NCBI GenBank assembly: GCA_029569255.1 | Contig: JAKQUO010000031.1 | Span: 1 to 64,000 of the forward strand | Origin: Acidobacteriota bacterium | Lineage (GTDB): Bacteria; Acidobacteriota; Aminicenantia; Aminicenantales; Saccharicenantaceae | Direction of reading: 5' to 3' | DNA: 64,000 bases | In this document: piece after piece, positions 6,911-16,371 of the stretch | Layout: every line of letters begins with the position of its first letter | Numbering within the stretch: the first letter of the stretch is position 1 | Notes under the pieces: model-generated | Told to the model about the DNA's origin: nothing | The model's database searches: none | The model's input: the letters and a program-made list of their open reading frames with translations, nothing else | Translations under genes and position numbers: made by a program

Positions 6911-9223
6911 CTAGAACGTCGTGCCGACGGCGAAACGGAACGCGAAGTCGGAGTCGTCGGCGTAGACCTTCCTGTTGTTGTAAGAGAAGATCAGGCGGAA
7001 CGGGACCCGGAGGGCCGGGATGAACAGGCGGGCCTCGATGCCGGTCGAGGCGTACATCTCCCCCCACTTGAGCGCCTGGCCGGCGCGGACGGTGTTGCCC
7101 CGGTCGTAGAAGAAGATCACGTAGAGGGGCCCGCCGACGGGGATGATGTACTCGGCGTTGAAGACGAGCATCTTCTCGCCGCCGAGGTTGAAGCCGCTCG
7201 CGTCCCGGGGGCCGATCGAGTAGACCTCGTAGCCGCGGATGGAGCGCTCGCCGCCGAGGAAGCTCTTCTCCCAGTAAGGCACCGTCGAGCCGTGGAAGGA
7301 CTTGATGAGCGAGTACTGGACGTGGAAGCCGAGGGACTGGACCTTGGCCCCCCGCCCAAAGAGGGGCCGGTAGTGGGTGAACTCGAGCTGGGGCTTGAGG
7401 ACATCGATCTCCCCGCCGAGCGGCCCGCCGGCGTACTTCAGGCTGGCCGAGTACATGGTGCCGCGGCTCGGGGTCAGGGGGCTGTCGATCGTCGAGCGCC
7501 AGACCATCGGGGTGATCGAGGACTGGAAGTACTTGCCCGAGAGGTTGCGGTACAGGAGGGCGTAGTAGGACCCCTCGGGATAGGCCATCTCGATCCGCTG
7601 GAGGGTGTAGGTCAGGTTGGCCCGCCACATGCCGAAGAGCCGCAGCCCCGTCGTCAGGTCGACGCCCCGCAGCTTCTGCTTGTAGAGGTGGTAGAAGGTG
7701 TAGTCGGTCTTGCGGTCGTAGACGCTGAAGCCGGCCGTGATGGGCTTGTCGAAGAGGTACGGCTCGGTGAAGCCGAAGGAGTAGTTCTTGACCAGCTTGC
7801 CCTGCTGGAGGCTGAGCTCGAGGGTCTCGCCGGCGCCGAGGAAGTTCACGGTCGAGTAGCTGAAGGCGACGAAGGTGCCCTCGTAGCCGCTGTAGCCGGC
7901 CGTGAACTGGATGTTGTTCCGCTGCAGCTCCTTGACGTTGACCGTGACGTTCATCTTGGCCGGATCGTCCGGGTCCGGCTTGATGTCGGGGTCCTTGTCG
8001 AGGTCGACCAGGCCGAGCTGCTTGATCCGGAGGATGCTGTTCTTGAACATGGTCATGCCGAAGCGGTCGCCCTCGCGCAGGATCATCTCCCGGCGGATGA
8101 CCCGGTCCTTGGTGTAGGTGTTGCCGCGGAACTCCAGCCGGTTGAGGTAGGCGACCTCCCCTTCGGTGATGTGGAAGGTGACGGTGACGACCTTGTTCTT
8201 GGGGTCGAGGTTCTCGATCGGCACGACCTGGCAGTAGACGAAGCCGCCGTTCCGGAAGACCTCGGCGATGTCGTCGACGCTCTTCTCCCGGTCCTTGATG
8301 CTGTAGATCTTCCCCGTCTCCAGCTTGACCAGGCTCCGGATGGCCTTGAGGTTGAGCGACTGGCTCCCCTCGACCTTGACCTCGCCCGTGCGGTAGAGGT
8401 AGCCGGGGGTGACGGGGAAGACGAGGCGCATCATCTTCTGGGTTTTGAACAGGACCGACCGCCGCTCGAAGCTCTCCGTCCGGGGCTCGCCGACGGAGGC
8501 CTCCATGTAGCCGAGCTCCTGGTATTTCTTCTTGACGGCCGCGGCCGCGGCGTCGAGCTTGTTCTCCTTGTAGACGTCCTTGCTGGCGACCCAGTTGAAG
8601 AAGGTGTGCGGCCGGTTGTCCTTCATCGACCACGTCAGCCGGCTGGCCTGGACCTTGGTCGGGCCCTCGAAGACGACGTCGCCGACCCGGACCTTGGGGC
8701 CCTCGTCGACGCGGATGACGACGTCGACCTCGTTCCGGCCGGCCTTGACGGCCTCGGCCTCGATCTTCGAGGCCAGGAGGCCTTTCTCGTAGAGCAGATC
8801 GGTGATGGTGTCCTTGATGCGCTGGATCCGGTGGGGGCTGTAGTAGGAATAGGGCAGGATGGCCTGGTCCTTCTCCTTCAGCTTGTTGACGATGTCGTTC
8901 TCCTTGACCTTCTTCCCCGTCTTGTAGGTGACGGCCCGGACGACCGGGTTCTCCTGGAGCGTGATCCGGACGATGCGGCCCCGGGTCCCGGGCAGCTCCT
9001 CGAACTTGATGTCGGCGAAGAAGCCCGTCGACCAGAGGACCCGGAAGTCCCTCCGCAGCTGGTCGGGATTGTAGAGGTCGCCCTCGCGGACCGACAGGTA
9101 GTAGAGGACGGTCTCGGGCGTCACCCGGTCGTTGCCGACGATCTCGATCTTCTCGACGATCTCCTGGGCGGCCAGAAGACCGGGCAGAGCCAGGAGGAGG
9201 AAAAGGAGAAGGGGTTTTTTCAT
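6911..9223 (-). CDS. bamA: Outer-membrane protein assembly factor BamA
   Basis: About 770 residues. A Sec signal peptide (MKKPLLLFLLLALPGLLAAQ) is followed by several POTRA repeats (starting EKIEIVGNDRVTPETVLYYL, later VEGSQSLNLKAI and LEFRGNTYTKDRVI) and a C-terminal 16-stranded beta-barrel with the conserved FLGGERSIRGYE loop segment. The last residue is Phe (AVGTTF), the standard barrel C-terminal signal. BamA inserts and folds beta-barrel proteins in the outer membrane. I placed the start at ATG 9223 because signal peptide and promoter spacing agree; the frame runs on to 9310 without support. It heads the operon with skp and fabZ. Confidence 0.97.
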   Translation of the reverse strand: MKKPLLLFLLLALPGLLAAQEIVEKIEIVGNDRVTPETVLYYLSVREGDLYNPDQLRRDFRVLWSTGFFADIKFEELPGTRGRIVRITLQENPVVRAVTYKTGKKVKENDIVNKLKEKDQAILPYSYYSPHRIQRIKDTITDLLYEKGLLASKIEAEAVKAGRNEVDVVIRVDEGPKVRVGDVVFEGPTKVQASRLTWSMKDNRPHTFFNWVASKDVYKENKLDAAAAAVKKKYQELGYMEASVGEPRTESFERRSVLFKTQKMMRLVFPVTPGYLYRTGEVKVEGSQSLNLKAIRSLVKLETGKIYSIKDREKSVDDIAEVFRNGGFVYCQVVPIENLDPKNKVVTVTFHITEGEVAYLNRLEFRGNTYTKDRVIRREMILREGDRFGMTMFKNSILRIKQLGLVDLDKDPDIKPDPDDPAKMNVTVNVKELQRNNIQFTAGYSGYEGTFVAFSYSTVNFLGAGETLELSLQQGKLVKNYSFGFTEPYLFDKPITAGFSVYDRKTDYTFYHLYKQKLRGVDLTTGLRLFGMWRANLTYTLQRIEMAYPEGSYYALLYRNLSGKYFQSSITPMVWRSTIDSPLTPSRGTMYSASLKYAGGPLGGEIDVLKPQLEFTHYRPLFGRGAKVQSLGFHVQYSLIKSFHGSTVPYWEKSFLGGERSIRGYEVYSIGPRDASGFNLGGEKMLVFNAEYIIPVGGPLYVIFFYDRGNTVRAGQALKWGEMYASTGIEARLFIPALRVPFRLIFSYNNRKVYADDSDFAFRFAVGTTF

Positions 9224-9239
9224 CTCGGATATGCCCTTA

Positions 9240-9268
9240 CATATACCATATCGGGCCGGGGCGGTCAA
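9240..9268 (-). promoter_or_regulatory. Candidate sigma-70 promoter of the bamA operon
   Basis: Minus strand TTGACC (9263-9268), 17-bp spacer, TATATG (9240-9245), about 16 bases before the bamA ATG, leaving a very short leader. Confidence 0.6.
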
Positions 9269-9306
9269 AACGCCGGGGCCGGGCCGGCCTTCGCCTGACA
9301 CACGGT

Positions 9307-10002
9307 TCAACTCCCGGGCGGGGCCAGGCGTTTCATCGTCCCGGCGGCCATCTCGTAGACCCGGTCGCAGAAGCGGGCGATCTTCTCGTTGTGGGTGACC
9401 AGGATCGAGGACAGGCCCTTCCTCTCGTGGAGGTCGAGGACGAGGCGGAGGACCCTCTCCCCCGTCCGCCAGTCGAGGTTGCCGGTCGGCTCGTCGGCCA
9501 GGAGGAGCCGGGGCGCGCCGACCAGGGCCCGGGCGATGGCCACCCGCTGCTGCTCGCCCCCTGAGAGCTGGCTCGGGCGGGAGGGGGCCTTGTCCTCGAG
9601 GCCGACCTCGGCCAAGAGGCCCCGGGCCCGGGCGAAGGCCTCGCGCTTGCCGAGGCCCGCGATGAGCAAGGGGAAGCCGACGTTCTCGAGGGCGGTGAAC
9701 TCCGGGAGGAGGTGGAAGACCTGGAAGACGAAGCCGACCTTGCGGTTGCGGACCGCGGCCACGTCCCGGTCGCCGCCGGCGAAGAGGTCCCGGCCCTCGA
9801 TGAGGACGCGCCCCTCGGTCGGCCGGTCGAGCCCGCCGAGGAGGTTGAGCAGGGTCGTCTTGCCGACCCCCGAGGCGCCCATCACGGCCACGAGCTCGCC
9901 GCGCCCGAGCTCGAAGTCGAGGCCCTCGAAGACGCGGAGCTCGCCCTTCGGCAGGGGGTAGGTCTTGCCCAGGCTCTCGGCGACGAGGACGCGGTCACTC
10001 AT
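9307..10002 (-). CDS. lolD: Lipoprotein-releasing ABC transporter ATPase LolD
   Basis: 231-residue ABC ATPase of the LolD/MacB class. Walker A is GASGVGKTT (near residue 42), the signature is LSGGEQQR, Walker B is [12 protein letters not shown] and the H-loop is VTHNE. With the LolC/E-type permease it extracts outer-membrane lipoproteins from the inner membrane using ATP. Its start overlaps the end of the permease gene by 8 bases, so the two are translationally coupled. The window contains many predicted lipoproteins that would need this system. Confidence 0.93.
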   Translation of the reverse strand: MSDRVLVAESLGKTYPLPKGELRVFEGLDFELGRGELVAVMGASGVGKTTLLNLLGGLDRPTEGRVLIEGRDLFAGGDRDVAAVRNRKVGFVFQVFHLLPEFTALENVGFPLLIAGLGKREAFARARGLLAEVGLEDKAPSRPSQLSGGEQQRVAIARALVGAPRLLLADEPTGNLDWRTGERVLRLVLDLHERKGLSSILVTHNEKIARFCDRVYEMAAGTMKRLAPPGS

Positions 10003-11215
10003 ATTTCAGGGCCACCACGGGATCGATCCTGGCCGCCCGGCGGGCCGGGAACAGCGTCGAGACGAGGCTGATGAGGAGCGTCACGCCGACGATGAGGGCC
10101 AGGTCGCGCGGCCTCGTCCGGAAGGGGACGTGGGAGATCTGGTAGATGTCGACCGGGATCTTGATGAGCTCGAACGTGTTGGCCAGGACGCACCAGCCGA
10201 GGCCGAGGGCCGTCCCGAGGGCCGTCCCGATGACCCCGATGAGCGCCCCCTGGAAGAAGAAGATCCGGTTGACCATCCGCGGCGTCGCGCCCATGGCCAT
10301 GAGGGTGCCGATGTCCCGGGTCTTCTCCATGACCATGAGGATGAGCGTGGCGATGATGTTCAGGGCGGCCACGATGACGATCAGCGTGATCGTCAGGAAC
10401 ATGATCGTCTTCTCCAGCTTCAGGGCCGAGAAGAGGGACTTGTTGAGCTCCATCCAGGTCGTGATGTAGACGGCGGCCGGCAGGACGGCCTTGATCCGCT
10501 CGCCGACCGCGGGCGCGGCGAAGATGTCGGCCAGCTTGACCTGGATGTAGCTGGCCCGCCCCTCCAGGCCGAAGAGCCTCTGGGCGACGCCGATGGCCGC
10601 GAGGGCGGTCGAGTTGTCGAACTCGTAGAGCCCCGTGCTGAAGATCCCGGCCACCTGGAAGCGCTTCCGCTTGGGCAGGGGCCCCAGCGGGGAGAGGGTC
10701 GAGGACGCCGTGACGACGTCGACGACATCCCCGACCTGGGCGCCGATCCGGAGGGACAGCTCGCGGCCGAGCAGGAGCCCCTCGCGGGCCCCGCCGGCCT
10801 CGGGGACGGTCCCGGCCTCGAGGTTCCGGAGCCAGGGGGCGCCCGGCCGCTCCTTGTCGAAATCGAGGCCCTTGACCAGGGCCCCGGAGCTCTCGCCGAC
10901 GCCGGTGATGAGGACCGTGCCGTAGACGACCGGCGAGGCCGATTCGACGCCCGGGAGACTCCGGATCCTCTCGGCCAGGCCCTCGTAGCCGGCCAGGCCC
11001 TGGCCGCCGAGGTCGGAAACCATGACGTGCGAGGTCGCGCCCAGGATCTTGTCCTGGACATCCCCCTGGAAGCCGGTGATCAGGGCGATGGCGATGACCA
11101 GGGCCGCGACGCCGATGGCGATGCCGGCGGCGGAGATGGTCGTGATGACCGAGATGAAGGCCTGCTTCCGCCGCGCGGTCAGGTAGCGTCGGGCGACGAA
11201 GAGCTCGAAGGTCAT
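9995..11215 (-). CDS. lolC: Lipoprotein-releasing ABC transporter permease (LolC/LolE family)
   Basis: 406 residues with the MacB/FtsX layout: an N-terminal membrane segment after FVARRYLTARRKQAF, a large periplasmic domain (about residues 50-260), then three membrane segments in the C-terminal FtsX domain ending with [18 protein letters not shown]. Only one Lol permease is present, so it would work as a homodimer (LolF-like) with LolD. The gene lies 4 bases after lysS and overlaps lolD, indicating one transcript lysS-lolC-lolD. Confidence 0.92.
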   Translation of the reverse strand: MTFELFVARRYLTARRKQAFISVITTISAAGIAIGVAALVIAIALITGFQGDVQDKILGATSHVMVSDLGGQGLAGYEGLAERIRSLPGVESASPVVYGTVLITGVGESSGALVKGLDFDKERPGAPWLRNLEAGTVPEAGGAREGLLLGRELSLRIGAQVGDVVDVVTASSTLSPLGPLPKRKRFQVAGIFSTGLYEFDNSTALAAIGVAQRLFGLEGRASYIQVKLADIFAAPAVGERIKAVLPAAVYITTWMELNKSLFSALKLEKTIMFLTITLIVIVAALNIIATLILMVMEKTRDIGTLMAMGATPRMVNRIFFFQGALIGVIGTALGTALGLGWCVLANTFELIKIPVDIYQISHVPFRTRPRDLALIVGVTLLISLVSTLFPARRAARIDPVVALKYE

Positions 11216-11219
11216 GGCC

Positions 11220-12710
11220 TCATCTCGGCCTCAGGAGGGGGAAGAGGATGACCTCCCGGATGGACCGCCGGTTGGCCAGGATCATCGTCAGTCGGTCGAT
11301 GCCGATGCCCTCCCCGCCCGTCGGCGGCAGGCCGTACTCGAGGGCCTCGACGTAGTCCAGGTCGATGGGGTGGGACTCCTCGTCGCCCCGCTTCCTGGCC
11401 TCGGCCTGCTCCTCGAAGATGGCCCTCTGCTCGACCGGGTCGGTCAGCTCGGAGAAGGCGTTGGCCACCTCCATCCCGGCGACCAGGAGCTCGAACCGCT
11501 CGGCCTCCTCGGGGTCGTCCCGGGACGTCTTGGCCAGCGGCGAGATCTCCCGGGGCGGGCGGGTGACGAAGGTCGGCTGGACGATCTTGTCCTTGACGAA
11601 GCGGTCGAAGATGACGTCCAGGGCCCGGCCGTAGGTCAGCGGCTTCTTGTCCGGGGCCAGGCCCTCGGCGAAGGCGACGAGGCCCGGCCGGTCGGCGAAC
11701 CGGTCCGGCGCCAGGCCGCTGTGCTCGACGCAGGCGTCGAGGAACCTCAGCCGCCGGTAGGGGCGCTTGAAGGAGACGACGTGGTCGCCGAACGGGACCT
11801 CCTCGCCGCCGCGGAGGGCGACGGCCATCCCGGTCAGCAGCTCCTCGGTCAGCTCCATCATGTCGTGGTAGTCCTTGTAGGCCTCGTAGAACTCGAGCAT
11901 GGTGAACTCGGGGTTGTGCTGGGCGTCGAGGCCCTCGTTGCGGAACGAGCGGTTGATCTCGTAGACCTTGTCGAGGCCGCCGACGACGAGCCTCTTGAGG
12001 TAGAGCTCCGGGGCGATCCGCAGGAAGAGATCCATGTCGAGGGCGTTGTGGTGGGTCTTGAACGGGCGGGCCAGCGCGCCGCCGGGGATGGGGTGCATCA
12101 TCGGCGTCTCGACCTCGACGTAGCCGCGGGCGTCGAAGAAGCGCCGGATGTGGGCGACGACGGCGCTGCGAAGCCGGAAGACCTCGCCGACCTCCGGGTT
12201 CATGATCAGGTCGAGGTAGCGCTGGCGGTAGCGGAGCTCGACGTCCTGGAGGCCGTGCCACTTCTCCGGCAGGGGGTGGAGGCACTTGGCCAGGAAGGTG
12301 ACCGTTTCGCAGAGGACCGTCAGCTCGCCCGTGCGGGTCTTGAAGAGCGGGCCGGCCACCGCGACGATGTCGCCGAGGTCGAACAGGCCGAAGCGCTCAT
12401 AGGCCTCCGGCCCGGCCTTGTCCTCGCGGATGTAGGCCTGGAGCCTGGCCCGGCCGTCGGAGATGTGGAAGAAGGTCGCCCGGCCCATCTTGCGGATGGA
12501 CAGGATGCGGCCCCGGACGACGGCCCGGGGGGCCTCGGCCTCGAGCTCGGCGGCCGGACGGCCGGCGAAGGCGTCGACGGCCGCCTTGACGGAGTGGGTG
12601 CCGGCCGCGGTGAAGGGGAAGACCGCCACGCCGGCGGCCGCGAGGCGGGCCAGCTTGTCGCGGCGGGCGACGTCCTGGTCGAGCTCGGCGGTCTCGTTCT
12701 TGGGGCTCAT
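11220..12710 (-). CDS. lysS: Lysyl-tRNA synthetase, class II
   Basis: About 496 residues. The N-terminal OB-fold anticodon-binding domain (to about residue 150) precedes a class II catalytic core with motif 2 (FRNEG followed by HNPEFTMLEFYEAYKDY) and motif 3 (GEGIGIDRLTM, then the terminal FPLLRPR). It charges tRNA-Lys; the tRNA-Lys(CTT) gene is 31 kb away. ATG 12710 is preferred over GTG 12716 because AGAAGG sits five bases upstream. It lies 10 bases behind nusB in a run ribH-nusB-lysS-lolC-lolD. Confidence 0.97.
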   Translation of the reverse strand: MSPKNETAELDQDVARRDKLARLAAAGVAVFPFTAAGTHSVKAAVDAFAGRPAAELEAEAPRAVVRGRILSIRKMGRATFFHISDGRARLQAYIREDKAGPEAYERFGLFDLGDIVAVAGPLFKTRTGELTVLCETVTFLAKCLHPLPEKWHGLQDVELRYRQRYLDLIMNPEVGEVFRLRSAVVAHIRRFFDARGYVEVETPMMHPIPGGALARPFKTHHNALDMDLFLRIAPELYLKRLVVGGLDKVYEINRSFRNEGLDAQHNPEFTMLEFYEAYKDYHDMMELTEELLTGMAVALRGGEEVPFGDHVVSFKRPYRRLRFLDACVEHSGLAPDRFADRPGLVAFAEGLAPDKKPLTYGRALDVIFDRFVKDKIVQPTFVTRPPREISPLAKTSRDDPEEAERFELLVAGMEVANAFSELTDPVEQRAIFEEQAEARKRGDEESHPIDLDYVEALEYGLPPTGGEGIGIDRLTMILANRRSIREVILFPLLRPR

Positions 12711-12720
12711 GGTCACCTTC

Positions 12721-13161
12721 TCAGGAGGGCTCTGCGGCGGGAGGGGCGGACTTGGCCGCGGCGAGCTTCCGGACGACGGCGTCGAGGACGCCGTTGACGA
12801 AATCGGCCGACCCCTCGCCGCTGTAGCGCTTGGCGATCTCGATGGCCTCGTCCATGACGATGGCCGGGGCGAGGGCCGGCTCGTAGAGGAGTTCGGCCGC
12901 GGCGATCCTCAGGATGTTCCGGTCGACGACGGCCATCCGGGCCAGGCGCCAGTTGGTCGAGGCCGACTGGATGGTCCGGTCGATGGCCGGGCCGTGCTCG
13001 AGGATGCGCTCGACGATCCAGGCGCCGTACTCCCGCACGCCCGGCGCCGCCTTCTGGGCCTCCCAGTAGGCCCGGGCCACGGCCCGGGGGTCGCCGGCGT
13101 GGAACTCCAGCTGGAACAGGATCTGGAGGGCGCATTCCCTCGCCTTGCGGCGTTTTCCCAT
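12721..13161 (-). CDS. nusB: Transcription antitermination factor NusB
   Basis: 146 residues, all-helical NusB fold: it begins GKRRKARECALQILFQLEF and has the conserved VDRNILRIAAAELLY and VMDEAIEIAKRY segments followed by DFVNGVLDAVV. NusB with S10/NusE binds boxA RNA and supports rRNA antitermination. The ribH-nusB order is common in bacteria. The last ~15 residues are a low-complexity Ala/Pro tail. Confidence 0.96.
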   Translation of the reverse strand: MGKRRKARECALQILFQLEFHAGDPRAVARAYWEAQKAAPGVREYGAWIVERILEHGPAIDRTIQSASTNWRLARMAVVDRNILRIAAAELLYEPALAPAIVMDEAIEIAKRYSGEGSADFVNGVLDAVVRKLAAAKSAPPAAEPS

Positions 13162-13181
13162 GGTCCCGGCCCGCGGGCCGC

Positions 13182-13652
13182 TCAGCGGAGGCCCGCCTCC
13201 TTGATCACGCTCAGGGTCTCGACGAGCGAGAAGGCGGCGTCGTAGCCCTTGTTGCCGGCCTTCGTCCCGGCCCGCTCGATGCCCTGCTCGACCGTGTCGA
13301 CGGTCAGGATGCCGAAGGAGACCGGGACGCCGTCCTCCATGGCGATCTGGGCCAGCCCCTTGGTCACCTCGGCGCTGAGGTAGTCGAAGTGCGGCGTGTC
13401 GCCGCGGATGAGGGCGCCGACGCAGAGGATGCCGTCGGCGGCCTTGGCCTCGGCGATCTTCTTGGCCAGGAGGGGCACCTCGAACGCGCCGGGGACCTTG
13501 TAGACGGTCAGGTCGGCCTCGAGGGCGCCCATCTTCTGGAGCGCCTCCAAGGCCCCCTCGAGCAGCCGTTCCGAGATGAAGCTGTTGAAGCGGCTGACGA
13601 CGATCGCGATCTTGAGCCCCTTGGCCTGGAGCTTGCCTTGATGGACTTTCAT
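13182..13652 (-). CDS. ribH: 6,7-dimethyl-8-ribityllumazine synthase
   Basis: About 156 residues. Substrate motifs are clear: VSRFNSFI near the start, VPGAFEVP, and GDTPHFDYL with the catalytic His. The enzyme joins the ribityl-pyrimidine with 3,4-dihydroxybutanone phosphate in riboflavin synthesis. No other rib gene is in the window. ATG 13652 is chosen because GGAGGCG sits about nine bases upstream; the frame extends to 13691 without a ribosome site. Confidence 0.96.
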   Translation of the reverse strand: MKVHQGKLQAKGLKIAIVVSRFNSFISERLLEGALEALQKMGALEADLTVYKVPGAFEVPLLAKKIAEAKAADGILCVGALIRGDTPHFDYLSAEVTKGLAQIAMEDGVPVSFGILTVDTVEQGIERAGTKAGNKGYDAAFSLVETLSVIKEAGLR

Positions 13653-13703
13653 GGTCTCACGCCTCCGACGCGGTGGACTTCCCGGGGACACCGGAGCGGC
13701 CTT

Positions 13704-13709
13704 ATTCTA
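13704..13709 (-). promoter_or_regulatory. Candidate -10 element (TAGAAT) for the ribH operon
   Basis: Minus-strand TAGAAT, 51 bases before the ribH ATG. No good -35 at 16-18 bp, so this is only a partial promoter call. Confidence 0.35.
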
Positions 13710-13780
13710 TCAGATGTCCGCCCGCAATTCACCCCTGGCCGCGCCGTCCCCGGCCCGCCCCCCGGCGCCCCCCGGCGGTC

Positions 13781-13809
13781 TTGAGGCCGGGCGGGCGTTG
13801 TGATAGGTT
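13781..13809 (+). promoter_or_regulatory. Candidate promoter of the Lon-like protease gene
   Basis: TTGAGG (13781-13786), 17-bp spacer, TAGGTT (13804-13809), followed by GAGGAG and the ATG at 13829. Expected leader about 12 bases. Confidence 0.45.
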
Positions 13810-13828
13810 GGGGACGAGGAGTCGGCCC

Positions 13829-16279
13829 ATGAGAACCAAGACCGGATTCCCCGAGCTCGCCCCGGACAAGCTGCGCTGGACGTGCCCGCCGGACCTCATC
13901 CCCTTCGGCTCGAGCGCCGAGGCCCGGCCCTGCGAGGAGATCATCGGCCAGGAGCGGGCCCTGAGGGCCATCCAGACGGGGCTCGACATCAAGAGCCTGG
14001 GCTACAACATCTTCATCACCGGCATGGTCGGCACCGGCCGGACGACCACGATCAAGCAGCTGCTCGACCAGCTCGAGAAGGCCGACAAGACCCCCGACGA
14101 CATCCTCTACGTCAACAACTTCAAGTACCCCGACGAACCCGTCCTGATCATGCTCCCGGCCGGGCGGGGCAAGGCCTTCGGAGAGGCCATGACCAAGCTC
14201 ATCGCCGCGCTGAAGAGCGACATCCCCCAGCTCCTGAAGAGCCCCTACTACACCGAGCGGCGGGACGGCATCGTCGAGGCCCAGCAGAAGAAACAGCGGG
14301 ACCTCCTCCAGGGCTTCGAGGAGCGGGTCGCCGCGCAGGGCTTCTCCGTCATCCAGGTCCAGATGGGCCTGTTCAGCCGGCCCGACCTCATCCCCGTCCT
14401 CGAGGGCCAGCCCATCCCCTTCGCCAAGATCGAGGGCCTGGTCAAGGAGAAGAAGGTCCCCAAGGAGACGCTCGAGGCCCTGCGGGCGAAGTACGAGGAG
14501 CTGACCTCCAAGCTCGAGGCCGTCTTCGAGCGCCTCAAGGAGATCGACGAGGAGACGCGGACGCTCCTCCGGGGCTGGGACGAGGAGTCCATCACGCCGG
14601 TCATCAAGGGCGCCATCGACGGCATCCGCGAGGCCTTCGGCTTCCCCAAGATCGGGGCCTACCTCGACGAGGTCGAGCGGGCCCTGGTCAAGTCGCTCGA
14701 CGCCTTCAAGAACCACAAGAAGGACGAGAAGGAGCCCCCGGACGACTTCCTCGAATACAGGGTCAACCTCCTCGTCGACAACTCCGACCAGAAGGGCGCG
14801 CCCGTGGTCATGGAGACCAACCCGAACTACGTCAACCTCTTCGGCTCCATCGAGTCGACCATGACCCGGGTCGGCCTCGGCCAGACCGATTTCACCATGA
14901 TCAAGGCCGGCTCGTTCCTGAAGGCCAACGGGGGCTACCTCGTGCTCAACGCCCTCGACGCCCTGGTCGAGCCGGGCGTCTGGACGACCCTCAAGCGGAC
15001 CCTCCGCAACCAGGTCTTCGAGATCCAGAACTTCCTCCAGGTGTACCTCTTCTCGAGCGCCCGGCTCAAGCCGGAGCCGGTCAAGGCCGACGTCAAGGTC
15101 GTCATGATCGGCGACTCGTACGTCTACAACCTCCTCTATTTCATGGACGAGGACTTCAAGAAGATCTTCAAGATCAAGGCCGAGTTCGACTCGGAGATGG
15201 CCAAGGACGACAAGTCCTTCGCCGACTACGTGCGCTTCGTCAAGAAGATCTGCGACGAGGACGGCCTGATGCCGCTCGACAAGGACGGCCTCGGCGCCCT
15301 GATCGAGTACTCGACCCGCATCGCCGGCCGGCAGAAGAAGCTGTCGACGCGGTTCCACGTCATCGCCGACGTCGTCCGCGAATCGAGCTACTGGGCCCGC
15401 AAGGCCGGGCGGACGTCCGTCGGCCGCGAGGACGTCGAGAAGGCCGTCCGCGAGCGCTTCGAGCGGGTCTCGCTCGTCGAGGACAAGATCCAGGAGATGA
15501 TCGAGGAGGGCACGATCCTCATCGACACCGAGGGCGCGGTCGTCGGGCAGGTCAACGGCCTGTCGGTCTACGACATGGGCCAGTTCAGGTTCGGCAAGCC
15601 GGCCCGCATCACGGCCCGGACGGCCATGGGCCGGGCCGGGGTCATCAACATCGAGAGGGAGGCCGACCTGAGCGGCCCGACCCACAACAAGGGCGTCCTC
15701 ATCCTCGGCGGCTACCTGCGCGGGAAATACGCCGCCAAGCGGCCGCTGTCGCTGACCGCCTCCCTGGCCTTCGAGCAGTCCTACGGCGGCGTCGACGGCG
15801 ACAGCGCCTCGTCGACCGAGGTCTACGCCCTCCTGTCGAGCCTCTCGGGCCTCCCCCTGCGCCAGGACCTGGCCGTCACAGGGTCGCTCAACCAGAGGGG
15901 CGAGGTCCAGCCGATCGGCGGCGTCAACGAGAAGATCGAGGGCTTCTTCGACGTCTGCCGGGCCAAGGGGCTGAGCGGGACCCAGGGCGTCCTCATCCCC
16001 TGCCAGAACGTCCGGAACCTCATGCTCCGCGCCGACGTCGTGGACGCGGTCAAGGCCGGGTCATTCCACATCTACCCCGTCCGGACGATCGACGAGGGCA
16101 TCGAGATCCTGACCGGCGTCGAGGCGGGCGAGGCGGACGAGAACGGCGGATATCCCGAAGGCACGGTCCACGGCCTGGTCGACCGCGAGCTCCAGCGGCT
16201 GGCCAAGGGGCTCAAGGCCTTCGGCGGCCCCGAAGAGAAGGGCGAAGGCCCGGCCGACAGGCCGGACAAGGCGAAGTAG
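13829..16279 (+). CDS. Lon-like ATP-dependent protease (AAA_32 / LonB-C type)
   Basis: 816 residues. The N-terminal half is the AAA_32-type ATPase (begins LAPDKLRWTCPPDLIPF; the P-loop reads GMVGTGRTTT with Arg where Lon has Lys). A long helical insert separates it from the Walker B region. The C-terminal ~200 residues are the S16 Lon protease domain: catalytic Ser659 in DGDSASS and catalytic Lys702 in GGVNEKIEG, 43 residues apart as in E. coli Lon (S679/K722). It lacks the classic N-terminal Lon substrate domain. It should degrade damaged or regulatory proteins in the cytoplasm. Start chosen at 13829 on the GAGGAG site. Confidence 0.93.
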   Translation: MRTKTGFPELAPDKLRWTCPPDLIPFGSSAEARPCEEIIGQERALRAIQTGLDIKSLGYNIFITGMVGTGRTTTIKQLLDQLEKADKTPDDILYVNNFKYPDEPVLIMLPAGRGKAFGEAMTKLIAALKSDIPQLLKSPYYTERRDGIVEAQQKKQRDLLQGFEERVAAQGFSVIQVQMGLFSRPDLIPVLEGQPIPFAKIEGLVKEKKVPKETLEALRAKYEELTSKLEAVFERLKEIDEETRTLLRGWDEESITPVIKGAIDGIREAFGFPKIGAYLDEVERALVKSLDAFKNHKKDEKEPPDDFLEYRVNLLVDNSDQKGAPVVMETNPNYVNLFGSIESTMTRVGLGQTDFTMIKAGSFLKANGGYLVLNALDALVEPGVWTTLKRTLRNQVFEIQNFLQVYLFSSARLKPEPVKADVKVVMIGDSYVYNLLYFMDEDFKKIFKIKAEFDSEMAKDDKSFADYVRFVKKICDEDGLMPLDKDGLGALIEYSTRIAGRQKKLSTRFHVIADVVRESSYWARKAGRTSVGREDVEKAVRERFERVSLVEDKIQEMIEEGTILIDTEGAVVGQVNGLSVYDMGQFRFGKPARITARTAMGRAGVINIEREADLSGPTHNKGVLILGGYLRGKYAAKRPLSLTASLAFEQSYGGVDGDSASSTEVYALLSSLSGLPLRQDLAVTGSLNQRGEVQPIGGVNEKIEGFFDVCRAKGLSGTQGVLIPCQNVRNLMLRADVVDAVKAGSFHIYPVRTIDEGIEILTGVEAGEADENGGYPEGTVHGLVDRELQRLAKGLKAFGGPEEKGEGPADRPDKAK

Positions 16280-16371
16280 CCGGCTTGTCCGGCGCCTCCC
16301 TCCCCACGGCCGCGCTCGGGAAGCGCCGAGGCCGATCCCCTCGCCGCCTCGAGAGGGAGAGTCGGGTGCGG

